64,000 nucleotides of DNA from Nemertoderma westbladi. Its lineage: Eukaryota; Xenacoelomorpha; Nemertodermatida; Nemertodermatidae. Position 1 is the stretch's first letter. Every line of letters begins with the position of its first letter. This document shows positions 1 through 11,668 of this stretch, piece by piece. The notes below the pieces were generated by a model that was given only the letters and a program-made list of their open reading frames with translations, had not been told where the DNA came from and did not search any database. The stretch spans positions 62,001 through 126,000 of the forward strand of contig JAUCBJ010007629.1 of the NCBI GenBank assembly GCA_032718475.1. Reading direction: 5' to 3'. Both the position numbers and the translations under genes were made by a program.

Positions 1-438
1 CCAACGCTAGTACTGCATCCAATCATAAGCCTTTATCTTACAGGTGTTCGGGTGTCTGTCTACACTTAGCATCAGGTAACTTCTACTATTTTTCAGCAAC
101 CAGTATTTTCATATTCACCAATCTTTATTTTACAGGCGCTAGGAGTGTCTACAGGTAACGTCTACTATTTTTCAAATCGCAATTTTTCAGCAACCAGTAT
201 TTTCATATTCACCAATCTTTATTTTACAGGCGCTAGGAGTGTCTACAGGTAACTTCTACTATTTTTCATTTTGCTATTTTTCACCAGTAACTAAATTTCA
301 TTTTGCAATTTTTCAGATAACAAAATATTCAACCGGGTTCCAACTCGGGACCATTATAACCCCCCACATTTCTCCACTCACTCTTCCATCCAACCATGAG
401 AGAAAAAGGCAATAAATATCTGAGTTATACCATAGCCA
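1..438 (+). repeat. Left terminal inverted repeat of the Polinton
   Basis: It matches the reverse complement of 32403-32836 from the first base (CCAACGCTAGTACTGCATCC against its complement at 32817-32836) to about base 438. Internally it carries two to three direct repeats of roughly 90-100 bp built around CAACCAGTATTTTCATATTC and TACAGGTAACTTCTACTA, as is common for Polinton ends. Confidence 0.9.
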
Positions 439-932
439 TTGAATTCTTCATCTTCAACACTGGTAGCAGATGTTTATAAATAGCATCTAGTCCCTTAACA
501 TAATTACTATAGCATAGAATACATTAATTTGACTATTAATAATAATCGATTTCTTTTATCGTTGTATATATGTGACTGGTTGGTCAACTAAGTTGAATAT
601 AAGTTAGAATGATAGGACTAGCATTATTCACGTTGCATCTGTTACTCGTTACTGCTATTTCACTCTCTAACTCGCGCTAATGTAATAAATCAACCATTAA
701 CCTAGAAGGATGATTTTAGCTGTACACGTTGCATCTGTTACACGAAACTACTATATTATTCATTGTAAGTTACTCTTTTGTAATAAAGCAACCATATAAA
801 CCGAAGTTTTACATTCTAATAATCATTTATTGAGTTTTTATTTTTCAAAATAGTTTACATTCTAATTATGGATTTATTTAAAAAAAGTTCAAGCAATACT
901 TGGAAATTTACATGTAATAAATATACCTGTAG
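439..932. other. Non-coding Polinton subterminal region
   Basis: AT-rich with no credible ORF. Two direct repeats spaced 96 bases apart begin with CACGTTGCATCTGTTAC at 629 and 725. It probably holds the leftward promoter region of the element. No promoter motif can be named with confidence. Confidence 0.5.
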
Positions 933-1910
933 TATTGTTTATGTCAAGTATTTATTTTACACTCAAGCGATAGCAATGTAACAACATGCTTCTCTTACCG
1001 GGATACACTCTACCTTCTAGACACCTTAGAAATATTAATCAACCGACAAAAGGAATCATCAGTTTCAAGAGGTAATATTTATCCTAATATAGAATTTACA
1101 AGAGGAAATTTAAATATTTTCACCTGCGTTATTTCTGAAAACGTATATCTTCAGAAGCGAGGCAAATGTCAAATTCTAAACAAATCACTCATTAATTTAT
1201 TGCTTCAGAGTAAGACAAAAATATTAGAATTTCTATCACCACCACTCGAAATAATAAATCAGTATTCTGTTGTTAATTTAACCAACCCATCTTTTGTTGG
1301 TTTTGTAAGCAAATATAAAGGAACGGCTTATATGGGACTATGGGAGATTTCAGCTAGATATTCTGATGCTATTGGTCTTAGGTATTATAATGGGTTTAAC
1401 TTAACAGCATCGGAAGTAAATTCATTGTGGTATGAATGGAATTATGAAATTAGTAACGAAGGTGTCTTTTCAGAGCTAGATACGAGCGATAAAGCTTTAT
1501 CTGACCGACTTAAAGTAAAAATAAATGTACAAGAAAAAAAAGTAATTATTACAGACAAGGAAAGCAAATATTTAAAATTACATTACGATAAAGACATACC
1601 ACATATAGAGTTTCTCAACAATATGATGGAAAAGGTTTCATCAACTGATATAGCAGACGGTTTCGTGATTCTACATCAACCAACTTGGAAGGTTAAGTTT
1701 AATAAGTCATTTCCAGAAGCAGTTTCATCCACATTTAATCCAAAGACATACATCGAAGAGATATCAAGCGATAGAAAGTGCAGATCTACATCTCGAACAT
1801 CTTCCAATCCCAACAATGATTCTATAGCTACAAAGAAAAGAAAAGTTACAAAAGCAAGTAAAGAGGTAGCAGATTACAACAAGGAACATATAAAAGCAGT
1901 ATCAGATTGA
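933..1910 (+). pseudogene. Polinton leftmost protein, unknown function, start lost
   Basis: The frame is open from 933 to the TGA at 1908-1910, about 325 codons, but has no early ATG. A likely original ATG sits at 941 in another frame and gives a ten-residue peptide beginning MSSIYFTLKR before a stop. This suggests a one-base loss near 970 that moved the start out of frame. The predicted protein is rich in Asn, Ser and Lys, has no membrane segment, and ends with a basic patch containing KKRKV (classical nuclear-localisation type) followed by a charged tail. Its place beside the left inverted repeat matches variable Polinton accessory or minor-virion genes. I cannot assign a domain. The same-strand neighbour is polymerase B. 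Confidence 0.6.
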
Positions 1911-2460
1911 TTTATTATTAACTAGAGACTTTTTTTTTTCAGTTTCACACTGACTAGTAAAGGTAACTTTTTAACACAAAGCATGATTATTATAAAGTAT
2001 TTGCATGTAAAGGTGACTTTATTGAGTAAATATTGGTGATAGTTTATATTTAATGTGAGCATGGATTAGGTATAAAACATTCGCATGTAAATGCGTGAGT
2101 TTACACCTGATATTATAATAAAACATTAGCTTGTAAAACCTACTTTATCAATGAAAATTAAAAACGCATTATGCACATCTTGGTTTAGACTTGATTTTAT
2201 TATAAAGAATTCAGTTGTAAAAGCAACTTTATTTATGATATTAGTTTCCAATGTAACTGTTATTTATGATTGGTGCTATAAGTAGAAACTTGAAATATAT
2301 ATAAAGAGCTCAACTGATTCAATCGAGCTCATTCTGAAAAATTAAATAAATTAAAGTTTAGATATTATATTTTATTTGTGTTGAGTAGCTTATGAATTTT
2401 TTTTGATTATATATAACAATATTCATATTAATTTTAAATTGTTTTTAGGATAATAAAGAG
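1911..2460. other. Non-coding spacer before polymerase B
   Basis: AT-rich with no ORF. It holds several degenerate copies of a short unit of the form TATAAA-n-TTGCATGTAAAGG-n-ACTTTAT (around 1985, 2075, 2120 and 2205), then a long T/A run before the polymerase start. This may be the polymerase promoter region, by position only. Confidence 0.4.
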
Positions 2461-4111
2461 ATGGATAAACAATTGAAATGTCCATTTTGTCCACTTCAAA
2501 TTTCTAAACGTAATTATTTAACTCATTTGAAGTCGCATTTTCAAGAATACAATTGTTTAATTGTCAAGTGAAATGTTCACGTGAAGAAATATGCAAACGA
2601 CATGAATCAACTACGGGATGTAAAGAAATGAAGTTTTGCGTGTATGAAAAAACTTGCCATACTTGTAATAAAGAGTATTTATATGAGAATTATTTACATC
2701 ACGACTGTCAAAAATGTTATTATCATGCTAGACCACGACCGAACCAAAACAATACTGTCGCATCTAGAAAAAGACTGAAATATAGTCAAGGTCCATCAAT
2801 TTTTAGCCTCGAACGAGCCACACATGATAACCGTTTAGAAATCTATATTTACAATCTTCCGAATGATGAAGATTTTCCTGATATTCTTTCATTCATAGTA
2901 GAAATTCTCCCTTATATTGAAAAGTTATTATTAGGAAAACTTAGCGAAATGAATGTACTTAGACCCTGGCTAGGTGTGAATATACTCATGTAATGATCAC
3001 ATTTTTCAGAGGGTGACCAAGAAGAAACTTTATATTTTAGTTCTTCAGGTGGTGTAGTTAATATTGTATATTTACATGAAAGTTTCTATATTTGGTTTGA
3101 GTATGTACTAGAAAAATTAATGCAAAAAATAGCCGTATTTAACACTCGTGGCTCAGGGTAGCGCGTTAAATCTTTATTAAGAGTGGAAATTATAGTAGCT
3201 GAATCCAAGTCTAAGTCACTGGAATATAAAGGTCATGGTTATATGGAGTTACCTAAGGCTCTATCAGGTAAACGATGTGTTATAAATATACAAACGGCTG
3301 ATAATGACTGTTTCAAATGGGCTATTATAGCCACAAAGTTTAGCAGCAAAGTGAAAAACAACAAATATCATACTTCGCAGTACACAGATTACAAGAATCA
3401 TTTTATTTTTGACAACGGGAACAAAGATTATCCAACAGAATGGCAGCTTGCAATTAAACTTTTTGAAAAACAGAATTCAGCATATATAATTAATTTATTA
3501 CTCTACGACAACAATCGAGTATCTATATTAAGACAGGCACCATTTAGTAAAATCACTCCAGATAAAGAGTTATTGAATATATTACTTTTAAAAATAAGAA
3601 TACGAGTAAACAATCACATTATGTTTGCATAACTAACTTGAATCGCTTGATGAATACAAGAGGTAAGCATATTGGATGTAGGAAATATTGTGAACGGTGT
3701 TTGTCGCATTTCTACAGCAAGGATGTTCTAGAATTTCACCATCTTACTTGTTATCAAGGAAAAAGTCAAGTTGAGAAGCTACCGTCTGAAAAAAGAACTC
3801 ACATTAGCTTTAGAAATTTAGACAGAACATTACCAGCATTGTTTGTAATATATTTTGACATAGAATCTATTTTGGAGCCAGCTAGCAACAGTAAATTTAT
3901 TCAGAATCATATTCCATGCCCTGTAAGTTATTTAGTTGTCCCTAGTAGCGAATTAATCAATCCACCAAAATTTTATTTGAAGACCTTTACAAAAACAATC
4001 GACAACAACTGTATTCAAGACTTTTTAGACTCTGTATATAATGACATCACCCAATTATATAAGTGGTCAGAAACTAACACGAGAGAAAATATGATACTTA
4101 ATGATGTAGAT
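2461..4111 (+). pseudogene. PolB: PolB segment 1: zinc finger, N-terminal domain, exonuclease motif I
   Basis: The ATG at 2461 opens a peptide with CPFC and a THLKSH histidine pair, a C2H2 finger. A one-base shift near 2560 moves coding to a frame with further Cys/His pairs (HESTTGCKE, CHTCNKEY). In-frame stops follow at 2991 and at about 3158, the latter probably a former Trp codon. From 3180 the sequence is the typical Polinton N-terminal domain (YMELPKAL, then CFKWAIIA). A shift near 3620 precedes a Cys/His cluster (CERCLSHF) and then exonuclease motif I in YFDIESIL. The segment ends in the Gypsy target duplication TAGAT (4107-4111). Confidence 0.9.
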
Positions 4112-4366
4112 TGGTATGAACAGTTGTAATACATATGTAGGTAACGGGTACCGGGAGGAGTCGGATGGGGATGATACGTTCTTACAGCTGTTCAGTAGTG
4201 TTACAGTGCAAATACTTTACTGCTGTACTACGAGATAATGTATACTGTGTTAACGGCCTGTTGGCCTGTGTTATTCGATGTAACAAAGTTATACATAATG
4301 ACTATATATTAGATAAATAATATACCGACTGATGCTTATATTGAGATATATTATCAGCTTATTATT
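4112..4366 (+). repeat. 5' LTR of the Gypsy element
   Basis: 255 bp, starting TGGTATGAACAG directly after TAGAT and ending CAGCTTATTATT. It matches 11414-11668 with six substitutions. It lacks the canonical CA end, so the exact boundary is set by the target duplication and the primer-site position. Confidence 0.92.
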
Positions 4367-4384
4367 TGGCGCAGTGTGTTTGAA
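4367..4384 (+). promoter_or_regulatory. Probable primer-binding site of the Gypsy element
   Basis: TGGCGCAGTGTG begins immediately after the 5' LTR. Gypsy primer sites typically begin with TGG because they pair with the CCA end of a tRNA. The tRNA species cannot be named from here. Confidence 0.5.
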
Positions 4385-4491
4385 AAATTAATCCTGAACA
4401 GGAGAAATTTAACCTAAATCAGCTAACCGTTGACTCCAACTACCTGACTACTGAACTACTCCTTGTGAATACAGGACTTCAACAGGTAACA

Positions 4492-5022
4492 ATGGATATT
4501 AAGCCAAGTTTACAAGACTGTAAAAATTCCCGCCGGGGTTATAAATCTGCAGTTACAAAAGCAAAACGAGCGGGTCAAGCTGCTATCACCAATTACGAAA
4601 ATATGGCCCCAACAGAACATTCGTTTCCAACACAAATACAGATCCGTATTGCAGATTGGATAAAAAAGTTCGAACGTTTTCAAGGAAGTGACAATACTGT
4701 TATGTCACATCCCGAGGCTGACGCCAATGACGAAGACAACGACTTAGATAAATTCGAGGAAGAACTCCTCGAGGCCCAGGAAAAACTAGCTGAGTTTGAA
4801 GCGTTTACAAAGGCACAACATGACCTTGAGGTGGCGGTTGCAGTAGCGACTGCCGGTGCGGGAGTTATAACTCCAAGTAGAACTGGGGAAACGGGTCGAT
4901 TGAATAATAATAGGCCGGATCTTCCAAAAATATCACCACGTCGGCCTCCAATACTGGAATCCGACACAGATTTCAGAAGATTGAAAGAGTGGGCAGACTT
5001 TGGATCAATTATTATAACCTAA
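4492..5022 (+). pseudogene. gag: Gypsy gag, N-terminal part
   Basis: The open frame runs from a GTG at 4465. The first ATG is at 4492, 126 bases after the LTR, and is the likely start. The product is a charged helical protein (acidic stretch with DEDNDLDKFEEELLEAQEK) typical of a Gag matrix-like N-terminus. It runs into a stop at 5022 because the true continuation lies one frame over: the RRLKEW region is followed in the other frame by WINYYNLMDLG. A missing T in GACTTTGG near 5003 would explain the shift. The downstream Gag capsid and knuckles are in the 4989-7313 frame. Confidence 0.8.
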
Positions 5023-7313
5023 TGGACCTGGGTGCTCGCAGTCAACCAGTACGCATTGCTTGTTTATGGGATTGTTGTTCTCCTGGATTTTTGACAATAA
5101 TCAACCGCACCCTCTCAATTCCAGCGGATACACCATTAGATGTAGAAGAAGTATTAGATATTATCCAAGATTATCTGCGATCTCTACGTAATTCAAATTT
5201 AGATTGGCGTGCCTTACTCTCTGTACGTCAGAAAGACGCTCAAAGTTACACCTCCCTGTGTAATGAAATGCTAGAACTTGGAGAATATGCCAACACTTCA
5301 GTTGTTAATGCAGATAGACTCCACACAGCATTGTTAATATTAGCTATCACCGAAGAAGATGACCGAGAAAAGTTGATAGCAGAAGATCCACCTTTGAATT
5401 TTAATTCTTCTCGGAAATTTATTGTTTCTCTAGAATCAGCAAGACAGGCTTCAAGAAGTTTAAGACAGACAAACGCATCATCCAGTGACCAGCTTATCAA
5501 TGCTAATCGAACAGAATATAATAAAAAGAAATGGAGTTTAAAATCAACTAATTATAAACCACGCAACCTGGAAAACCAACGAAATAGGAATATTGACGAC
5601 AAACATAAAAACTATCCACGCCCACCACAACCCGGGCGATGCACACGTTGTGGTCAACGTACACATCAACTCAATAAATGTCCAGCAACTACATCCAAAT
5701 GCGTTTGTTGTGATGGCACTGGCCATTTCGCCACAGTTTGTCCTTCACGGAAATTAGCTGCTATATCCCACACGATTCCTAGTCCATATGAGTCTGCAGA
5801 GGAAGATGACGTTGATAATGAAGATTCGAGTTTAGTAGTCGAACCTGTTGGTATAATGGATACTACTTATGATGATAATAAGAACTTATTTTTAAATACT
5901 TCAATTTGTTCATTAATGACTATTAAACAACCATTAATTTCCATTAGTCTAATTCCTGATGATTACCCTTTTAAATGTGATATTGTAGCCTGGGCAGATA
6001 CTGGTGCAGGCGCAACTGTTATGGGCGTTGAAACATTTAATACTAGTGGGTTAGTAAATCAATTAGTCCTTGGTCCAAAATTTAATTACCATATATTTAC
6101 AGTGGGACATACATTATTAGAACAAATTGGAACATTCAATACAACTGTATCAGTGGGAAATTTCAAAACAAAAGAGACTATTGTTGTTTGTTTTGATGTC
6201 TTGGGACTATATCTGTCATTAGAAACATGTAAAAAATTGACAATAGTGAGCCCTACTTTTCCACAACCAATGGGGTTTGACAATAAAGATCACTACGACA
6301 TTAATTCTATTGAAAATGGAACATCACAAATTGGTTCAATAAGGTCTGGATCCCCAGAACCGGTATGCAGCCCATATCTTTCAAGAAATATTCCTATAAC
6401 AGAGAGTGAAATATGGCCAAATCGATTAATTTGGATAAATAAATTACCGGAAGACAGTTCACTGACACCTGAATTGAAAAATGAAATTGACCAAAATTTA
6501 CACTCAGTATATGCAACTGTTTTTGATGATTCTGAAGAACTTCGGCCAATGTGCGGTGGGATTGTAGGAAGCCCAATGTCAATAACTTTAAAACCAGATG
6601 CTGTACCCTTTGCTGTACATACTGCTCGACAAGTTCCATATGCTTTGCGCAATAAAGTAAAGGAGAATCTGGAATATATGATCAAACGGAAGATTATAGA
6701 ACCAGTGGGTGATATCCCCACCATATGGTGTCACCCTATAGTAGTGGCCCCAAAACCCAATGGAGATATTCGACTCTGTGTGGACTTGACGAAATTGAAT
6801 AAACAGGTCATGCGAACTTCATACCATACAAAAACTCCAAAAGAGGCTATTTCTGGATTTTCCACAACTGATAAATTCTTTGCTAAGTTGGACCTCATAA
6901 AGGGTTATTGGCAAATGCCGTTAGACAGCAAAGCCCAGGATCTAACTGTCTTTATTACACCATTTGGTAAGTATAAATTTCTACGATCTCCAATGGGTTT
7001 TATATCAACAGGAGATAGTTTTTCTTACCGTGGAGACCAGGCTTTTGTTGGTTTGAACATTCAGAAAGTAATAGATGATGTCGGAATTGGATCACCTAGC
7101 ATACGGGCTTTAGTAAACATTCTATGTGAAGTTTTGGAAAGATGTGGACATTATAACCTCACAATAAATAAAACAAAATCAATACTTTGTTCGGAAAATA
7201 TCGACTTTGTTGGATTTACTGTTTCCCATGGTAACATAGCAGTTGATAACAAAAAGGTTAATGCTATTTCAGAATTTCCATCTCCAGCCACTCGTACGGA
7301 CGGACCTCCGTAG
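4989..7313 (+). pseudogene. pol: Gypsy gag C-terminus, protease and reverse transcriptase
   Basis: 774 open codons. The N-terminal part is Gag capsid-like. Two zinc knuckles of the C-x2-C-x4-H-x4-C form follow (CTRCGQRTHQLNKC and CVCCDGTGHFATVC, about 5641-5750). A retropepsin active site appears as AWADTGAGAT at about 5987-6016. The RT domain starts around 6600 and shows FAKLDLIKGYWQ, LRSPMGF, and a catalytic motif that reads VIDDV where most relatives have a Tyr/Phe before x-D-D. A 4-bp tandem GGAC duplication at 7298-7305 throws the frame to a premature TAG, cutting RT from RNase H. Gag and Pol appear to share a frame after the first shift. Confidence 0.92.
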
Positions 7314-8838
7314 TTTTTTAGGTCTCGTTAACCAACTAGGATCATTCAGTTCAACTATCTCTTCTGCGGCCAGCCCGCTCCGTGGTTTACTGCAGGTGAA
7401 AAATGAATTTTTGTGGTTACCTGAACATACACAGGCCTTCAATAATGTGAAAAAATTATTGACTTCACCTCCTATATTAGGTATGTTCGATCCTAATTCA
7501 GAAACATCTCTACAAACTGATGTATCACGGTTACAAGGTATTGGATTTGTATTATTACAAAAACAAGCTGGAAAGTGGCGATTAATACAATGTGGGAGCA
7601 GATTCCTAAAAGGACCCGAGACGAGATACGCAATGGTCGAGCTAGAATCACTAGCTATTTATTGGGCAATACAAAAATGCCATGTTTATCTCGCTGGACT
7701 ACCATTGTTTACCATTATAACAGATCATAAACCTCTGGAATCAATATTTAATAGTTATGGCCTTGTTGATATCGAAAATACTCGAGTTTTGAACTATCGT
7801 TCAAAGTTGACTAGTTACAATTTTGTTGTAAAATGGGTGAAAGGCAAAGAAAACATTGTCCCTGATGCCCTATCCAGAGCTCCAATTTCAGACCCCAATG
7901 ATGATACAGATAGTGTAGATAATGAGTTGATTGCTGAATGTTCAGCCTTATACATGAATGCTATTGAAAATGCACTTTCATCAGCCGAAATTCCTGATAT
8001 TACCCTTAACAATTTAAAAGATCGGGCCGAATCAGATGAAAAATACAAACTCTTAATAGATGCCATACAAAATAACTTTTGCAATATCAAACACTCAATT
8101 CCATACATTCAGCAATTTAAGAATATCTCCAATAATCTGTCAGTTGACGATGGGCTTATTTTACGAGATGCGCAGATTGTCATACCACCATCAGCTGTTC
8201 GAGATGTGCTTAAACTATTACATGCTAGTCACCAAGGAATCGAAAGAACGAAAAGACGCGCACGCCAATCAGTTTATTGGCCAGGATACACATCAGATAT
8301 TACAAACATTGTAGAATCTTGTTTACAATGCCAAAAATTCCGTCCAACACTACCAAATGAGCCAATGCTACACCATGAAGTTCCTTCCCGAGTTTTCCAA
8401 TCAGTTTCAACTGATTTTTTCCAATATAGTGACAAACATTATCTTATTTATGCCGATCGCACTTCTGGATATGTTTTGGTACATTCATTTAATAATTGTC
8501 CGTCTGCTTCCAACACTATATCAGTGTTTAGATCATATTTTGCAATGTTGGGAGTACCCAACATTTTAACATCAGATCATAGTCCACAATTTAAAGCAGA
8601 AGAAATGCAGCGTTTCCTATGTGAATGGGGAGTAAAATGGGAGCCGTCTTCCCCATATTATCCAAGAGGAAACGGACATGCCGAAAGTAATGTAAAAAAA
8701 ATTAAGTATTTATTAGCCAAAACAGGCGGGGATATCCATTCACAGGAATTCTTAACAGGCCTTTTAGAATTACGCAATACGCCTAATCAAGATGGTTTAT
8801 CACCAGCCCAACGCGTTTTCGGTCACCCAATCAGATCT
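7306..8838 (+). pseudogene. pol: Gypsy RNase H and integrase, N-terminal and core
   Basis: The frame continues from the RT connection (RTDLRSFLGL) through RNase H (LQTDVS, ELESLAIYWAI, TDHKPLESIF, then PDALSR). Next come the integrase HHCC zinc domain (HASHQGIERTK with CLQCQKF) and the DDE core: TDFF, TSDHSPQF and the Glu in GHAESNVK. After GHPIRSL the coding sequence is interrupted at TTAA (8839-8842) by a DNA transposon, which gives the ORF a foreign tail up to 8928. Integrase coding resumes at 10398. Apart from the insertion this stretch has no stop. Confidence 0.92.
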
Positions 8839-8842
8839 TTAA

Positions 8843-10393
8843 CCCTATTAAACCCGGGGGGGGGTCAATATGACCCCCCCCGTGGTTTTTTTATTATAAT
8901 TCTGAAACAAACGCAGTTGGGAATCTGAAATTTTATGACTTTTCCTAAAAATCTATTGTCTTCCTTGTAGTGAAAACCGTTTTCAAAAATATTGGGTACT
9001 TTTCGAGTTATAGCACCATTTTTTAACCCTACTTTTGGCACTTTTTTTGAGACGTTTTTTGAAAATTACATTTCATTAAATATGAATTGTAACATCTCTA
9101 TTTTTGATTTACACCGGTTTTTTGGTGTTAGAAATTTGATGGAATTCATATAAATTGATTTAGAAATTTCAAACTTGTTTTTTTCGGTGGGTGCCAAATT
9201 TTGGTGCCAGCACCAAATTTTGAATTATGTCAATTTTGTAAATTGATTGTTTGAAACTTGTTTTTTACGCAATTGGGGTTTTTTGGGGTTCTGGATTCGA
9301 TGAAATATATACGAGTTGCACCAAGAGTATCAAACTTGTATTTTTCGGTGCTGTGTGCAAATTTTGGTGCTAGCACGAAATTTTGAAAATTCATTCGATA
9401 GATAAAATTGCTTGTGACAATTTATTTCTTGCGTTTTAGAGGTTTATGGCTGTTCTGAATTCAATGGAATAAATAATTATCGAACTAGACATCTCAAACT
9501 TGTATTTTTCGGATGTGGGTGCAAAATGTGGTGCTAGCACAAAATTTTGAAAACCATCAAATATATCAATTGATTGTGTCACCTTGTTTCTTGCGTTATA
9601 CGGGTTTGTGATGGTTCTGAATTCAATGGAATCAGTAAAAATTTCATAAGAGTTCTCAAACTGGTATTTTTCGCCAGTGGGTGAAAATTGTTGTGCCAGC
9701 ACCAAATTTTGGAAAATATGCAAATTTATCAGTAGATAGTATCACCTTGTTTCTTGCGTTATACGGGTTTATGAGGGTCCTGAATCCGATGGAATCCATA
9801 AAAACAGCACTGGACATCGCAAACTTGTACTTTTTGGTGATGGGTACGATATTTGGTGCTAGCACCAAAATTTGCCAAATTACGCCGAAAAATACAAGTA
9901 TCAATGATCTGGCACATTAGAAATGTATTCCATTAGAATCAGCGCCCTCGAAAACCTGAAAATGTGAATTCATAGCATCGTATAAGTGAATTAAAAATTT
10001 TGTGTTCTACCTGAAAAGTGCTGGTTACTTGTTTTTTTCATTTTTTTCCTACGCAGAGAGGACTAAACGGCCATTTATAGTAATCATATCATTTTTAAAT
10101 ATTTTCCAATGTATTTTGCACCCCAGAAAACCTGTATTGAAAAATAATTAGCCGAAAATGTAACTTTCAAATTTTGTGAAAATTGTGCACTACTTGTAAT
10201 TTTGGTGCTGCAATATAACCACCCCAGTACATTTTTTCGAAAATTTTTTTTTTGGTCGGATCCAGACAAGTGATACCTACGTACAAACAAAAAATCAGAC
10301 GTTTTCGTTAATATTTGTAGATTTTAGAGGGGGGGGTCAATATGACCCCCTCCCGGTATTTGTACAGCATTTTATAGCCCGGTACTAATAGGG
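8843..10393. mobile_element. TTAA-flanked non-autonomous DNA transposon, copy 1
   Basis: 1551 bp, flanked by TTAA (8839-8842 and 10394-10397), with ends CCCTATTA...TAATAGGG as in piggyBac-type elements. Excision in silico restores the Gypsy integrase frame. Near each end there is a hairpin of a G run, TCAATATGA and a C run. The middle is five to six degenerate repeats of about 110-220 bp centred on the palindrome GGTGCTAGCACC and the phrase CAAACTTGTATTTTTCGG. No transposase ORF is present, so it depends on an enzyme supplied elsewhere. Copies 2 and 3 are at 23663-25216 and 56837-58023. Confidence 0.9.
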
Positions 10394-10397
10394 TTAA

Positions 10398-10840
10398 TAC
10401 CTACTCATTGGCGGTCATATGATGCAGATTGGCAGATGGATGCAGATATAGCCGATCAGAACCGTTTACAAACTGCTGAAAAACGAAAGTATTATTATGA
10501 CCGTTCTTCATTTTCTTTAGGGTGTATTAAACCTGGTTCAACAGTCATCGTTCAAAATCCATTATCCCGGAGATGGGATAAATTAGCCACAGTAGTTGGT
10601 TCCAATAATCATCGCCGATACAAACTAAAGTTTGCCTCTGGCAGAGTACTATGGTGAAATAGAATCTTCATTAGACCAATTCAACCCGAATTATTACCCA
10701 AAGGATTTCTAGCAGACAATACTGTCACAGTCAACTCATGTAATAATAATGTAAAGGCGACTCATAACCTTCCTACTTCCGACCCTATCATAACTAGAAC
10801 TGGAAGAATTAGCAGACCCCCAGATCGTCTTATATACTAA
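10398..10840 (+). pseudogene. pol: Gypsy integrase C-terminal domain
   Basis: It continues the integrase after the TTAA element (IPTHWRSYDADWQ). It has the AEKRKYYYDRSS helix, the GSTVIVQNP strand and the SGRVLW region typical of Gypsy integrase tails. A single TGA at 10655-10657 follows LW. The same frame then reads NRIFIRPIQPELLPKG and ends at the TAA at 10838-10840 (DRLIY). There is no chromodomain. Confidence 0.85.
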
Positions 10841-10991
10841 CTAATAAGAAACGAGTTTCAGACAAATGTTTGATATTTTAATGGTATTAATTTTATACGG
10901 TATACCAACGAAAGTCTGATAATTATATTCACTACTGCTGTATTGGTATATTTACATATAACGTATCGAAAATTAATAGATCCAAGACTAT

Positions 10992-11360
10992 GATGAGTAT
11001 ATGTTACTAAATGTTATAAAATATGTATATGGTATTATTAGCAGAGTAGTATTTTTTTTTCCTTTTATTACTAAGTAAAAATATTCAAATATTTTACGAA
11101 AGAAAATATTTTGAGATGAGTATATGTTACTAAATGTTATAAAATATGTATATGGTATTATTAGCAGAGTAGTATATTTGTACGTATTATTACTAAATAA
11201 AAATATTCAAATATTTTATGAAAGAAAATATTTTGAGATGAGTATATGTTACTGAATGTTATAAAATATGTATATGGTATTATTAGCAGAGTAGTATATT
11301 TGTACGTATTATTACTAAGTAAAAATATTCAAATATTTTATGAAAGAAAATATTTTGGAA
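10992..11360 (+). repeat. Three tandem 122-bp repeats in the Gypsy 3' untranslated region
   Basis: Units begin GATGAGTATATGTTACT at 10992, 11115 and 11237 and include AAAATATGTATATGGTATTA and ATTCAAATATTTTA. A partial fourth unit starts near 11345. Spacing is 122-123 bp and the units are highly similar, so the array is fairly young. Confidence 0.9.
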
Positions 11361-11401
11361 AAGGAGGGTTGGTATATTTGTATTTCATATCAAGTATATT
11401 T

Positions 11402-11413
11402 TAAAAGGGGAGT
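11402..11413 (+). promoter_or_regulatory. Polypurine tract of the Gypsy element
   Basis: TAAAAGGGGAGT directly precedes the 3' LTR start (TGGTATGAATAG at 11414). A purine run at this place is the usual plus-strand primer of LTR elements. Confidence 0.75.
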
Positions 11414-11668
11414 TGGTATGAATAGTTGTAATACATATGTAGGTAACGGGTACTGGGAGGAGTCAGATGGGGACGATACGGTCTTACAGCTGTTCAGTAG
11501 TGTTACAGTGCAAATACTTTACTGCTGTACTACGAGATAATGTATACTGTGTTAACGGCCTGTTGGCCTGTGTTATTCGATTTAACAAAGTTATACATAA
11601 TGACTATATATTAGATAAATAATATACCGACTGATGCTTATATTGAGATATATTATCAGCTTATTATT
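11414..11668 (+). repeat. 3' LTR of the Gypsy element
   Basis: 255 bp, six substitutions from 4112-4366, followed directly by the target duplication TAGAT (11669-11673). Confidence 0.92.

Larger units (their letters stand above)
4112..11668 (+). mobile_element. Ty3/Gypsy LTR retrotransposon inserted in PolB
   Basis: Flanked by a perfect 5-bp target duplication, TAGAT (4107-4111 and 11669-11673). Its two LTRs are 255 bp each and differ at six positions by my count (about 2.4 percent), so the insertion is moderately old. The order of domains is gag, CCHC knuckles, protease, RT, RNase H, integrase, which is Gypsy order. It is disabled by a one-base loss near 5000, a 4-bp duplication at 7298-7305, a TTAA transposon at 8843-10393 and a TGA at 10655. 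Removing the element restores the host polymerase frame. Confidence 0.95.

Noticed and set aside
1-438. CRISPR-like array in the terminal repeat
   Set aside because: Repeats are about 95 bp, few and part of an inverted terminal repeat. There are no short unique spacers, and the context is animal DNA.
4989-5022. Possible programmed -1 frameshift between Gypsy gag parts
   Set aside because: No slippery heptamer is present. A single missing T in GACTTTGG explains the shift, and coding on both sides belongs to the same Gag.
9436-9904. Short ORFs in the TTAA transposon (also in copies 2 and 3)
   Set aside because: They follow the internal repeat units on both strands and have no transposase motifs.
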